Source: Citrobacter sp. R56
GTDB taxonomy: Bacteria; Pseudomonadota; Gammaproteobacteria; Enterobacterales; Enterobacteriaceae
NCBI RefSeq assembly: GCF_016811995.1
Contig: NZ_CP069159.1
Location: 1,860,001-1,924,000 of the forward strand
Reading direction: 5' to 3'
DNA length: 64,000 bases
The notes under the pieces were generated by a model. It ran no database searches. It was not told the DNA's origin and saw only the letters and a program-made list of their open reading frames with translations. Each line of letters begins with the position of its first letter. Within the stretch, counting starts at the first letter, position 1. This document shows positions 28,640 through 36,537 of this stretch, in pieces. The translations under genes were made by a program, and so were the position numbers.

Positions 28640-29632
28640 ATGACCACGACGAATACCGCACCTCTCAATCCGAACTCCTGGCAGTACCGTGGTTTGAACA
28701 TGATCAATCCGGGTCTCGATCATCTTTCCAATGGATTAATGGAGCTAGTCAGAAACGGCCATCCTGTCGTGGCGGGCTCTGCTGACCTACAGTATTCGAA
28801 CGGCCTGAATCGTTTTGCGAGCGAGTATCCTGACCGGTATTACCCTTTCGGCATCAGTGAGCAGAACATGGTGACGGCGGCGGCGGGAATGGCAAGCTGC
28901 GGCCTGGTTCCCTGGGTGGCGACGTTTGCGTCGTTCCTCGGGTTGTTGTGTTGCGAGCAAATCCGTATGGATATTGCCTATTCAGCGCTTCCGGTGCGTC
29001 TTGTGGGCCACCATACCGGTATCTCGCTTGGATTTTACGGCACTTCCCATCATGCGACCGAGGATATTGGCACGATGCGATCCATTGCTGACCTGTCGAT
29101 TGTCTCGCCCGCGGATGGCGCCCAACTGGAAGCGGCTATCAGAGCCTCAGCGGATTACGATCGGCCTATCTACTTTCGCATTGGCCGTGGTCGGGATCCG
29201 GTGGTGTACAACAGCGATACTACGTTCCAGTTCGGTAAGGCAATTATCCACAGTATCGGTGAAGAATTAACGATATTTGCCTGCGGCATCACTGTTCATG
29301 GCGCACTGGAAGCCGCACGGGAACTCAACGCGATGGGGCATTCCGTTGGGGTTATCGACATGGCGAGTATTAAGCCTCTGGATCGTGATGCGATTCTGGA
29401 AGCTGCGGCCAGGAGTAAGAAGCTGATGACCGTTGAAGAGCACAACGTTCTCGGCGGCTTAGGAGCCGCTGTTGCAGAAGTGCTCTGCGATGAGGGGGTC
29501 GGTAAGAAACTCAGACGCCATGGTATCTATGACGAATACAGTCTGATTGCGCCACCCACGCATCTGTACGCGCATTACCAACTCGACGGCCCCGGTATTC
29601 GGGATGTTGCCCGGGAATTCCTGACCGCGTAA
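28640..29632 (+). CDS. Transketolase-family C-terminal subunit
   Basis: A 330-residue protein carrying the pyrimidine-binding and C-terminal transketolase domains. The catalytic Glu that activates TPP lies in GISEQNMVTAAAGMA (about residues 70-84), and the C-terminal domain begins near 190. Start ATG 28640 is behind GGAGATCT and one base after the previous stop, implying coupled 1:1 synthesis. Split transketolases of this kind occur in pentose, apiose and sulfosugar pathways as well as in unassigned clusters. Confidence 0.9.
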   Translation: MTTTNTAPLNPNSWQYRGLNMINPGLDHLSNGLMELVRNGHPVVAGSADLQYSNGLNRFASEYPDRYYPFGISEQNMVTAAAGMASCGLVPWVATFASFLGLLCCEQIRMDIAYSALPVRLVGHHTGISLGFYGTSHHATEDIGTMRSIADLSIVSPADGAQLEAAIRASADYDRPIYFRIGRGRDPVVYNSDTTFQFGKAIIHSIGEELTIFACGITVHGALEAARELNAMGHSVGVIDMASIKPLDRDAILEAAARSKKLMTVEEHNVLGGLGAAVAEVLCDEGVGKKLRRHGIYDEYSLIAPPTHLYAHYQLDGPGIRDVAREFLTA

Positions 29633-29692
29633 TCCCAGGTCCTGGTCTTCAGCATGCATTTATCCAACGCACGTATAATCCTGGAAAACGCT

Positions 29693-31003
29693 ATGAATAA
29701 TAATACTGAGACATTATCGAGCCTGTCAGACATCGCTTCCAAACCACACCTCAGCCTGCGGAAAAAGTCGCTATTCGCAACAGGTGTCGGCAACCTGCTG
29801 GAATGGTTCGACTGGACCGTTTACACCGTTGCATCCATCTACATTGCCGCCGCGATGTTCGATAAATCGAACCCTACGTCGGCATTGCTCAGCACCCTGG
29901 CGGTGTTTGCGGCGGGGTTCTTGTTCCGGCCTCTGGGGGGGATCGTGTTCGGCAATCTGGCTGACAAACTGGGCCGGCGCCGGGTTCTCCTGACCACCAT
30001 GATGCTGATGGCGGGCGCGAGCCTTGCGATTGCATTAATTCCTTCTTATGAACAGTGGGGCGCCTGGTCGTCTGCGGCGCTACTGGCAGCCCGACTTGTT
30101 CAGGGGTTTGCGCATGGCGGCGAAACGACCACCTCTTATGCCTACATTGCTGAGATCGCTCCCCCCGCGCGCCGTGGTTTGTGGTCAAGCAGCGTTTTTT
30201 TTGCCGTCGGTAGCGGTGCGCTGATCGCGACGCTCTACCTCGCATTGTTGACATCCTGGTTACCGGATGAGGCGATGAAGGAATGGGGCTGGCGTATTCC
30301 CTTTGCGACAGGCAGTGTTTTAGCACTGTTCGCATTGTGGGTCCGTCGTAACATGATGGAAAGCGAACATGTCGGTGCGGCATCAAAGCAGGCAACGATT
30401 AAGCCATGGAGCAAAGCGAAAATCTTTAAAGTCGGTTTTCGTCTTTTCCTGTACGAGGCTGGCGCGACCTTAACCTACTACACCTGGGTCTCATCGGCAG
30501 CCATTTACGCCATCAGTATTCAGGGGATGCCTGCGAATAAAGCCTTCGTTGTCAGCTGTATTGCTCAGGTCATTTACCTCATGTTCCTTCCCGTCGCGGG
30601 TTGGTTGTCTGACCGCTGGGGACGTAAAACGTGTACCCTGATTTCGCTGGTGGGTATTGCAGCCACGGTGCTTCCGCTCTGGCAACTCATGTCGGCGGAG
30701 CCATGGACGCTTGCTGTCGCTCAGACGTGTGGTTTACTGCTGATTGCCTTTATTACCGGAAGCAAACCGGCGGCGATTTCCGAACAGATCCCGACCCAGT
30801 ATCGGACCCGGATGTTTGGCATCTGCATCTCTCTGGGTATCGCAATCTTTGGTGGCACCGCGTCTTATCTCAGCACATGGTTGTATTCAAGTGGCATCGG
30901 GTGGATCTTTAACGTCTATCTGATTGCCGTCTGCCTTATTTCCTGCATCGTGGTTCTGATGTGGAAAAACAACACCGGTCGCCCGATGGAAGAGATCGAA
31001 TAA
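29693..31003 (+). CDS. MHS-family MFS transporter
   Basis: A 436-residue, 12-helix symporter of the metabolite:H+ symporter family (KgtP, ProP, ShiA relatives). The helix 1 motif GNLLEWFDWTVY, the 2-3 loop GNLADKLGRRRVL and the ALIVQG-type helix 4 segment are present. I chose ATG 29693 (GGAA element nearby) over the ATG 13 codons upstream. As last gene of the cluster it presumably imports the substrate; MHS members take up organic acids such as 2-oxoglutarate, citrate or shikimate. Confidence 0.85.
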   Translation: MNNNTETLSSLSDIASKPHLSLRKKSLFATGVGNLLEWFDWTVYTVASIYIAAAMFDKSNPTSALLSTLAVFAAGFLFRPLGGIVFGNLADKLGRRRVLLTTMMLMAGASLAIALIPSYEQWGAWSSAALLAARLVQGFAHGGETTTSYAYIAEIAPPARRGLWSSSVFFAVGSGALIATLYLALLTSWLPDEAMKEWGWRIPFATGSVLALFALWVRRNMMESEHVGAASKQATIKPWSKAKIFKVGFRLFLYEAGATLTYYTWVSSAAIYAISIQGMPANKAFVVSCIAQVIYLMFLPVAGWLSDRWGRKTCTLISLVGIAATVLPLWQLMSAEPWTLAVAQTCGLLLIAFITGSKPAAISEQIPTQYRTRMFGICISLGIAIFGGTASYLSTWLYSSGIGWIFNVYLIAVCLISCIVVLMWKNNTGRPMEEIE

Positions 31004-31167
31004 ACCGTCGCAGGTATGATTTTGGTGGATAACATGAGCCGGGGCACTGTCGATGCCCCGGCAAGTGAGACACTCATAAAATACGCAAATAATGGTGTTG
31101 AGCAATCCGATAAAAAGTCATTTCCAGATAGTCATCAGACGTTGACATTCCCTGCGCCGCTCCTGTG

Positions 31168-31262
31168 TTCACCAACATGATAAACCACGACGTTGCGGTT
31201 ATCTGCGAATAGGCATAGTTGTCATGAACCCTCCGCGGGCGGGATTATTCCTGAATCCGTTT
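31168..31262 (-). repeat. Copy B: 3' end and flank of the NPAR-repeat gene
   Basis: Direct copy of 24684-24780. The conserved block spans the stop codon and the 3' flank of the gene at 31199-31594. Between the two copies lie the regulator, the four enzyme genes and the transporter. Confidence 0.6.
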
Positions 31263-31594
31263 CGGGCAGGATTATTCATAAATCCATCACGTGCCGGGTT
31301 GCCGATGAAGCCATCGCGGGCAGGATTTCCGCTACGTATGCCAAAACTATCAATAATGATGGGATCAACGATGACGACGTGGTGAGAACCAAAGGGGCGG
31401 ATCTTCCTGTTTTGTGCGTTAAGCGTAAAACCGATGTCTCCACCGAAACTGTTTAGATTATTACCGGCAATCACCGCGATGCGTAATTCTCGCTCCCTGT
31501 CGACCTGGTGCTGCAGGGCGCTGGCTGCGGCATACGAGGAGGCCATCAGAAGTAGCGCAAGGGCGATGGATGAAGACGCCCGTAGCAGTTTCAT
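31199..31594 (-). CDS. Small exported protein with four 9-residue NPAR repeats
   Basis: A 131-residue protein with a signal peptide (MKLLRASSSIALALLLMASSYAAASA). After a globular-looking part (27-88, rich in I/V around VVIVDPIIIDSFG) come four tandem 9-residue repeats at 89-124: GNPARDGFI, GNPARDGFM, NNPARNGFR, NNPARGGFM, then a short basic tail. A TGAGGA ribosome site precedes the ATG. No cysteine. I recognise no family. The repeat pattern could be a low-complexity binding tail or a multi-core peptide precursor; no processing enzyme was identified nearby. Confidence 0.7.
   Translation of the reverse strand: MKLLRASSSIALALLLMASSYAAASALQHQVDRERELRIAVIAGNNLNSFGGDIGFTLNAQNRKIRPFGSHHVVIVDPIIIDSFGIRSGNPARDGFIGNPARDGFMNNPARNGFRNNPARGGFMTTMPIRR
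31227..31334 (-). repeat. Four 27-bp tandem repeats encoding the NPAR units
   Basis: Four consecutive 27-base units of the form (A)CC-N5-CGGGC-GGGATT-N, degenerate at the DNA level but in register with the 9-residue protein repeats. Confidence 0.7.
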
Positions 31595-31687
31595 GATTAA
31601 TCCTCATTTAAAGTATGGTTAATAAAGTATAGCTTTTTGCAGGCGTGACACCCGTTTGGGCGGTTCAAATAAGCACTATACTGACAA

Positions 31688-32440
31688 ATGACAGCAGGTG
31701 ATGGTTCCTGTTTGCTGACCCTCTTAAGGCCGGAGACGATCATTAGCGACTTCATCTCTTTGGCGGTAATGTGTGCGACATTACTCCTCTTTAGCGGTAT
31801 GACGCCTGCGGCGGAAAATTTCGCTGTGGCATCGGCTTTTTCGCAAAGCGAAAAGACGACTAATCCGATCGGCCTCTCCCAGCAACAGTTTCAGCATATT
31901 CACTCTTATCAGGTGCTGTTGCGCTCCTCGTCACCTCAGGATGAAAGCAAAATCATTCGCTATAGCTATCGCAAACCGGGATTTGTGAGGATGGATTTCA
32001 CCCGGCCACACCCCGGCGCGCTTCTGATCTATAGCCCGGTCAGCCGTAAAGTGAAGTTATGGCCCTTTGGGTTGGGGACATTTCCGGTGTTGAACCTTTC
32101 CCCGACAGATTCATTGATACAAGACGATCACGGTCATCGGGTGGATCAATCCGACATCGGCGTCTTGCTGAGCAATATTCGCCGGTTACAGAACGATGGG
32201 ACAACCGTGACTGTCGGTGAAGAGACGCTGGCGGGACGCGCCACATTACATCTGTCCGTGACGGGACCAAAAGGTGTGAGTGTCGATGACGTTAATCGGT
32301 ATGACATTTGGCTAGATAAATCTCATGGACTCCCGGCCAAAGTCATCAGCTACGACCGGCAGGGAAGCCTGCTGGAAACCGTCCTGATGGATGCCATGGT
32401 GATCAACATTCAGTTCCCCGCTGATTTTTTCACACCGTAA
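31688..32440 (+). CDS. LolA-like periplasmic protein (outer-membrane lipoprotein-sorting type)
   Basis: A 250-residue protein with a hydrophobic export segment (about 22-40, FISLAVMCATLLLFSGM, then PAAENFA) and a mature domain that looks like the half-barrel LolA/DUF1571 fold: YRKPGFVRMDF, VSRKVKLWPFG, YDIWLDKSHGLPAKVISYD. The last is the typical LolA/outer-membrane lipoprotein-sorting segment. The start is uncertain: the ATG used here leaves a long N-region and a later start is possible. It is followed 15 bases on by an SRPBCC gene, probably as an operon. Confidence 0.65.
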   Translation: MTAGDGSCLLTLLRPETIISDFISLAVMCATLLLFSGMTPAAENFAVASAFSQSEKTTNPIGLSQQQFQHIHSYQVLLRSSSPQDESKIIRYSYRKPGFVRMDFTRPHPGALLIYSPVSRKVKLWPFGLGTFPVLNLSPTDSLIQDDHGHRVDQSDIGVLLSNIRRLQNDGTTVTVGEETLAGRATLHLSVTGPKGVSVDDVNRYDIWLDKSHGLPAKVISYDRQGSLLETVLMDAMVINIQFPADFFTP

Positions 32441-32455
32441 TGGGAGTTTAGGTTT

Positions 32456-32941
32456 ATGGCTGAATACCAGTTTACCACCACCTGGCGGGTTGAAGCCTCT
32501 GTACAGGAGGTATGGGAAGTGCTCTCTCATCCTGACCACTGGCCTGAGTGGTGGGCAAGCCTGGAGCAGATCACTGAAATCGAAAAAGGGGATATCCAGG
32601 GGATCGGGGCGTTGCATCGTTATACCTGGAAAGGGGCTTTACCTTATCGAATAACCTTTGATATCCATGTCCTGAACATCACCCCTTTTTATCTGCTGGA
32701 AGGCGAAGCCAGTGGTGAAGTTGAAGGGCGCGGAGTGTGGTCAATTTCAGATAATGGGGTGGAAACGATTGTCAGGTATGACTGGAATATACGAACCAAT
32801 ACCCGGTGGATGAATTATCTCGCGCCTCTGGCGGCGCCTGTTTTTCGCTGGAATCACCATACCGTGATGCGTAATGGCGCAAAGGGCCTGGCCCGTAAAT
32901 TAGGTACAAATGTCGAAATGTATGGCGTCAACAACGGGTAA
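32456..32941 (+). CDS. SRPBCC (polyketide cyclase/START-like) protein
   Basis: A 161-residue protein of the helix-grip SRPBCC superfamily: the N-terminal strand FTTTWRVEASVQEVWEVL followed by DHWPEWW is characteristic. Such proteins bind hydrophobic ligands in a central cavity; no catalytic residues are diagnostic. It lies downstream of the LolA-like gene and converges on the ECF sigma operon, with a terminator overlapping its stop codon. Confidence 0.8.
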   Translation: MAEYQFTTTWRVEASVQEVWEVLSHPDHWPEWWASLEQITEIEKGDIQGIGALHRYTWKGALPYRITFDIHVLNITPFYLLEGEASGEVEGRGVWSISDNGVETIVRYDWNIRTNTRWMNYLAPLAAPVFRWNHHTVMRNGAKGLARKLGTNVEMYGVNNG

Positions 32942-32959
32942 TACACGTTCGTATTACCC
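32936..32959. terminator. Terminator between SRPBCC gene and ECF sigma gene
   Basis: GGGTAATAC-ACGTTC-GTATTACCC, a perfect 9-bp stem containing the SRPBCC stop codon, placed between two convergent genes. Confidence 0.65.
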
Positions 32960-32974
32960 GTATTTGACATCACG

Positions 32975-33694
32975 TTACTCTGTTTTTGGGTTTGAGAGCC
33001 CTTCGGCTTTTGCTCTGTCCAGCACACCTGCAACGATCCGATCGCACCGTGCGCCATCAAACGCGAAGGTGTCGTTCAGTGCGATGTCCATTTGGCTGGC
33101 CAGTCCCTCACGGAGCAGGCTGCGGGCGCGAAAGAAACGGGTTCGTACCGTCGCTTCGGGGATATCCAGCGCGTGTGCAATCTGTTCCACGCTCAGTTCC
33201 TCGACCGCCCGGAGCATGAAGACCGTACGAAAAGCCTCGGGTAGCAAGTCGATACGGGCTTCCAGAAGTTGGCGCATTTGGGTTTGCATCACGGCATAGT
33301 CCGGGTGATGTTCAGGATTATCGCTTAACGATGCCTGGATGTCAGAGTCAATGGCATTCATGGCAGCATCCAGGGGAATAACGGAAGCGGTTTTTCGCCT
33401 CAGACGTCCCAATGATTCATTCACCACAATACGCACCAGCCAGGTTGAAAGCATGGCCTCAGAACGAAACCCCTTCAGTGCGCGCCAGGCGCTCAGATAG
33501 GCCTCCTGAAGCGCATCTTCGGCCTCCGCATCGTTCTTCAAAATGCTGCGCGCGGTCCGAAACAGGAGTCGGTTATGGCGGCGCATGATTTCCGTAAATG
33601 CCGACGCATCCCCCAACGCGGCTTGTGAGACGAGATCAGCATCGGGGAGATGGGCCGAGGGCAGTCCAGAGGACAGAGGTTGTGTATTCTGCAT
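32975..33694 (-). CDS. ECF-type RNA polymerase sigma factor
   Basis: A 239-residue sigma-70-family factor with region 2 at about 38-100 (LLFRTARSILKNDAEAEDALQ ... STWLVRIVVNESL) and region 4 at about 150-200 (ELSVEQIAHALDIPEATVRTR). The C-terminus ends FDGARCDRIVAGVL, an extension common in one group of proteobacterial ECF factors. It is unusually long for an ECF factor and lies last in an operon of two membrane proteins and a flavin oxidoreductase. No zinc-type anti-sigma is visible next to it; a membrane neighbour may take that role. Confidence 0.88.
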   Translation of the reverse strand: MQNTQPLSSGLPSAHLPDADLVSQAALGDASAFTEIMRRHNRLLFRTARSILKNDAEAEDALQEAYLSAWRALKGFRSEAMLSTWLVRIVVNESLGRLRRKTASVIPLDAAMNAIDSDIQASLSDNPEHHPDYAVMQTQMRQLLEARIDLLPEAFRTVFMLRAVEELSVEQIAHALDIPEATVRTRFFRARSLLREGLASQMDIALNDTFAFDGARCDRIVAGVLDRAKAEGLSNPKTE

Positions 33695-33745
33695 AGCGTC
33701 TCCTGTGTGCGGAACCTGTTTTTCACATCGACAGTGGATACCGCC

Positions 33746-34471
33746 TTAGTAACCGTAAAACGTTTCACTGCGCACGCTGTCCTCATCGATGCCAGACATC
33801 GTGAGCGCTTGACACATTGCCTCCACCAGGGCGGGCGGGCCGGAAACGTAGAAGGCCGGGTTATCCAGCCCTGCCACAACTCGTTTTATCCAGTCACTGT
33901 CGATGATCTGCGTTGCGCCATCCCAGGATTGGCTCGAATGCGCCATATCCGTCATGGTCGCCATTAACTGAAATCGCTGATTCTGCTGCTCAAGCTGCTG
34001 TAATTCCTCCAGAAAGGCCGCATCTTCGGGGTGATGATTGCTATACAGCAGGATCAATTGCTGCGGCGTCTGCTGTTGGGCTGCGTGGCGTAACATGCTC
34101 ATGAAGGGGGTGATCCCGATCCCCCCGGCGATGAGAACAGCCGTGTATTCTGTATTTTTGGGTAAGGTGAATGATCCAAAAGGGCCATTGATCTGAACTT
34201 CAGTCCCAATGGGCAAGGCACACAACGTACGTTTAAAAACGCTCTCGCCGATGCGAGTCGCGACCACCAGTTCGTCCTCCTCGGGTGCAGTGACAATGGA
34301 AAAGGTGTGGCGGGTATCCGATGACCGGGTGTCAGTTTGATGTCCCGGCAAAATGAGATTGATGGCTTGCCCCGGTTTGTGGCTGAACCCGACGGGTTTT
34401 TCGAAGTGGAAAGCCATCGTGCCTTTGGCAATCTGGCGGCATGCAGTCAGATGAACGTTATACTCGGCCAT
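33746..34471 (-). CDS. FAD/NAD(P)-binding ferredoxin-reductase-type oxidoreductase
   Basis: A 241-residue protein with the two-domain FNR fold and no iron-sulfur domain. The FAD motif RHTFSIVTAP is at about 53-62, the NAD(P) motif GGIGITPFMSMLRH at about 116-129, and the C-terminal PAFYVSGPP and terminal aromatic tail (SETFYGY) are typical. Such proteins move electrons from NAD(P)H to a partner (ferredoxin, flavodoxin or a haem protein). The partner is not evident, though the membrane proteins in the same operon are candidates. Confidence 0.85.
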   Translation of the reverse strand: MAEYNVHLTACRQIAKGTMAFHFEKPVGFSHKPGQAINLILPGHQTDTRSSDTRHTFSIVTAPEEDELVVATRIGESVFKRTLCALPIGTEVQINGPFGSFTLPKNTEYTAVLIAGGIGITPFMSMLRHAAQQQTPQQLILLYSNHHPEDAAFLEELQQLEQQNQRFQLMATMTDMAHSSQSWDGATQIIDSDWIKRVVAGLDNPAFYVSGPPALVEAMCQALTMSGIDEDSVRSETFYGY

Positions 34472-34573
34472 GATGAAACTCCGGTATTAAACTGAGGCCG
34501 GTGTTTTCTTACCTTGAATAAAACACCGTCTCGTAGCACGTCAGCGTCGAACTTAGGGATAATGACCTTGTGA

Positions 34574-35020
34574 TTATTTTACGGATGGAGGAGGATTCTG
34601 GTCACGGGAACGCCCTACGCCATGATGGTAGACGAGCGTTCCGCCAAGCCAGCCTCCTGCCATCAGGCAAATAAATCCTGCGGCATCTAACAGTAAAGAT
34701 AGCGTGTCCGGCTCCTGCAGGCGCATATTCTCAAGGCCCGTCACCAGACGGGTACAAAATAGCGCGAAAGCAACGCACATCAGGCCCATGTGCCACCAGA
34801 CCATCCGCATCGGCGCGCCTTCTGGCACATGAGACAGCTCGAACATGCCCGCAATCATGGCGATTAACGCCATAAAACAGCCAACGGCGAGCAGTCCGCC
34901 AGACCAACGCCAGGCCGTCTCACCAAACCACAGCCCGGCAACATCGGCGGCAACGGCCAGTGACCAGCAGGCGATGGGAAAATGGACCAGCGCCGGGTGC
35001 AGCGGATGACGGGTCATCAC
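34574..35020 (-). CDS. DUF2231-type membrane protein
   Basis: A 148-residue inner-membrane protein with four membrane helices. The N-terminal HPLHPALVHFPIACW motif is the DUF2231 hallmark, with conserved His residues that could bind haem or metal, plus further His in WWHMGL and VYHHGVG. It overlaps the upstream membrane-protein gene by four bases. In an operon with a flavin reductase it is a plausible electron acceptor (inference). Confidence 0.78.
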   Translation of the reverse strand: MMTRHPLHPALVHFPIACWSLAVAADVAGLWFGETAWRWSGGLLAVGCFMALIAMIAGMFELSHVPEGAPMRMVWWHMGLMCVAFALFCTRLVTGLENMRLQEPDTLSLLLDAAGFICLMAGGWLGGTLVYHHGVGRSRDQNPPPSVK

Positions 35021-35355
35021 AGGAACACGCTAACCAGCGTGAGAAAGCCGACGACGGCAACGCTGGCATGAACGGCCACAATGGCTTTCGGGGGTAACTT
35101 TTTGCGCAAATGGAACGAAGCCAGAAAGAACCCGCCCAACGCAGCCGCCAGCAGCAAGATGAAGGCGATCAATACCTGCTGTGGCGCATTGCCCTGAGCA
35201 AGCATCAGGATCAGCAAAATCAGCCCTGTCGCGCCTAACCCGGCATGTAAAAGCGACAGAAACCAGGGGGCGAATTTGTTGCGCAGTACATGTGCGGCCA
35301 GCACCAGCCCGCCGAGAGCGCCGATGGCAAAAACGAGGATGGCGTAATTGAGCAT
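35017..35355 (-). CDS. Small membrane protein, four predicted helices
   Basis: A 112-residue hydrophobic protein, first gene of the minus-strand operon. I chose ATG 35355 (MLNYAILVFAIGALGG) because TGGAGA lies 7 bases before it; a longer frame adds a hydrophilic N-terminus unlikely to be real. Four membrane helices with a basic loop (LRKKLPPK) in the middle. Family not recognised. The last four bases overlap the DUF2231 gene. Confidence 0.72.
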   Translation of the reverse strand: MLNYAILVFAIGALGGLVLAAHVLRNKFAPWFLSLLHAGLGATGLILLILMLAQGNAPQQVLIAFILLLAAALGGFFLASFHLRKKLPPKAIVAVHASVAVVGFLTLVSVFL

Positions 35356-35444
35356 GTGTTTTCTCCAGAGAAGCTGAGGATAGTGCTGCTCGTCATTGCC
35401 CGGGGCGTAAGGCAATCTCTCCGGTATTGACGGATCGTTTTTTC

Positions 35445-35463
35445 ATCTGTCAGGCAGACAGAT
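35445..35463 (-). promoter_or_regulatory. Inverted repeat upstream of the redox/ECF operon
   Basis: ATCTGTC-AGGCA-GACAGAT, a perfect 7-bp inverted repeat about 90 bases upstream of the first gene of the minus-strand operon; operator-like. No regulator is assigned. Confidence 0.4.
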
Positions 35464-35586
35464 TTGCTTCACTTCTTACCATTAGATGGTGTGAGATGCG
35501 GTGACGTTCCCGAAAACAGTATGTGGTGAGCACGTGTATGGCGGGCTGAACTGTGCTGTCAGAACGCCATAACGTCATAGTCAGGA

Positions 35587-36294
35587 TTACTCTTCAATAA
35601 TCAATGCGTTAATTGCTGATGAGAAATGTTTTTGCATTGCCTGGGCCGCGCCTTCAGCATCTCTTTGGCACACTTTTTCCAGAATGGCCTGATGTGCATC
35701 GATAATTTGCTGACGACGGTCATGGGTATCGTGAGCATGCAGACCTGCGGAGATCGATTTTTCGAGAGGGACCCGAAGTGCCTGCAAGAGCAGGGCGTAG
35801 AGAGGGTTGCCGGATGCCTCGGCTAAAATCATGTGAAAGCGTGCATCATGATAAATAAATGACTGATGATCGCCGAAGACTTCACTTATCTTATCCATCT
35901 CCACGCGTAAGCGAGAAAAATCGTCTTCAGTACCATTTTGCGCCGCCAGCACGACACAGTGAACTTCAAGGGTACTGCGCAGTGAAAGTATCTGGCGTGC
36001 TGAAATCTGTTGCGTCACGACCGAATAGTTGAAAATCGTTTCCAGCGCCGCAGAGTTCAGTGATTGCACGCGCGGATATTTGCCGCTGCTGATGTCCAGA
36101 ATGCCAAGAATCGACAACGCCTGGAATGCCTCCCGCACCACACCCCGACTGACCCCAAGCGTTTCGGTCAACTGTTTTTCACTGGGCACTCGGGCACCGG
36201 GTTCAAGTTTTTGCGTCGTAATGACATTGAGGATGTAGTTACGGACCTGTTCGGAGAGCGTGCTTTTCTCAATGATGGGTTTACTCATGTTCAT
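35587..36294 (-). CDS. GntR/FadR-family transcriptional regulator
   Basis: A 235-residue regulator with a GntR winged HTH (10-78; SEKQLTETLGVSRGVVREAFQALSIL) and a FCD helical effector domain (about 95-225; YHDARFHMILAEASGNPLY). It is divergent from the RraA-like gene, with a 243-base gap carrying ACCTGT-CCT-ACAGGT, a good fit to the T-N-GT-N3-AC-N-A operators of this subfamily. It probably represses the three-gene operon and is released by a sugar acid. Confidence 0.9.
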   Translation of the reverse strand: MNMSKPIIEKSTLSEQVRNYILNVITTQKLEPGARVPSEKQLTETLGVSRGVVREAFQALSILGILDISSGKYPRVQSLNSAALETIFNYSVVTQQISARQILSLRSTLEVHCVVLAAQNGTEDDFSRLRVEMDKISEVFGDHQSFIYHDARFHMILAEASGNPLYALLLQALRVPLEKSISAGLHAHDTHDRRQQIIDAHQAILEKVCQRDAEGAAQAMQKHFSSAINALIIEE

Positions 36295-36480
36295 GCGACA
36301 ACTCTCCCTCTTTTCGTAAGCGGTCGTTCCGTATCCATCTGGGACAGGATGTTCGGGCTGAAATTCTGCATATGTTATCGACTCATCTTCACTATTACCA
36401 ACAACATGCCAGCGTAAATTTTTGCTGAGTCTGTCACATCATGGCTATTTGGGTGTTTTCTGATCATTTAATCCTGGCTA

Positions 36481-36495
36481 ACCTGTCCTACAGGT
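36481..36495 (+). promoter_or_regulatory. Candidate GntR operator before the RraA-like gene
   Basis: ACCTGTCCTACAGGT, perfect 6-bp arms around a 3-base centre, 43 bases before the first gene of the operon; the TGT-N3-ACA core matches FadR-subfamily operators. Confidence 0.55.
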
Positions 36496-36537
36496 AGACA
36501 GTAAGGTTGTTTTAATTTAACCACACAGGAATGAATT

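Noticed and set aside
31227-31334. CRISPR-like array at the 27-bp repeats
   Set aside because: Units are contiguous without spacers and are in-frame coding repeats; no cas genes are present.
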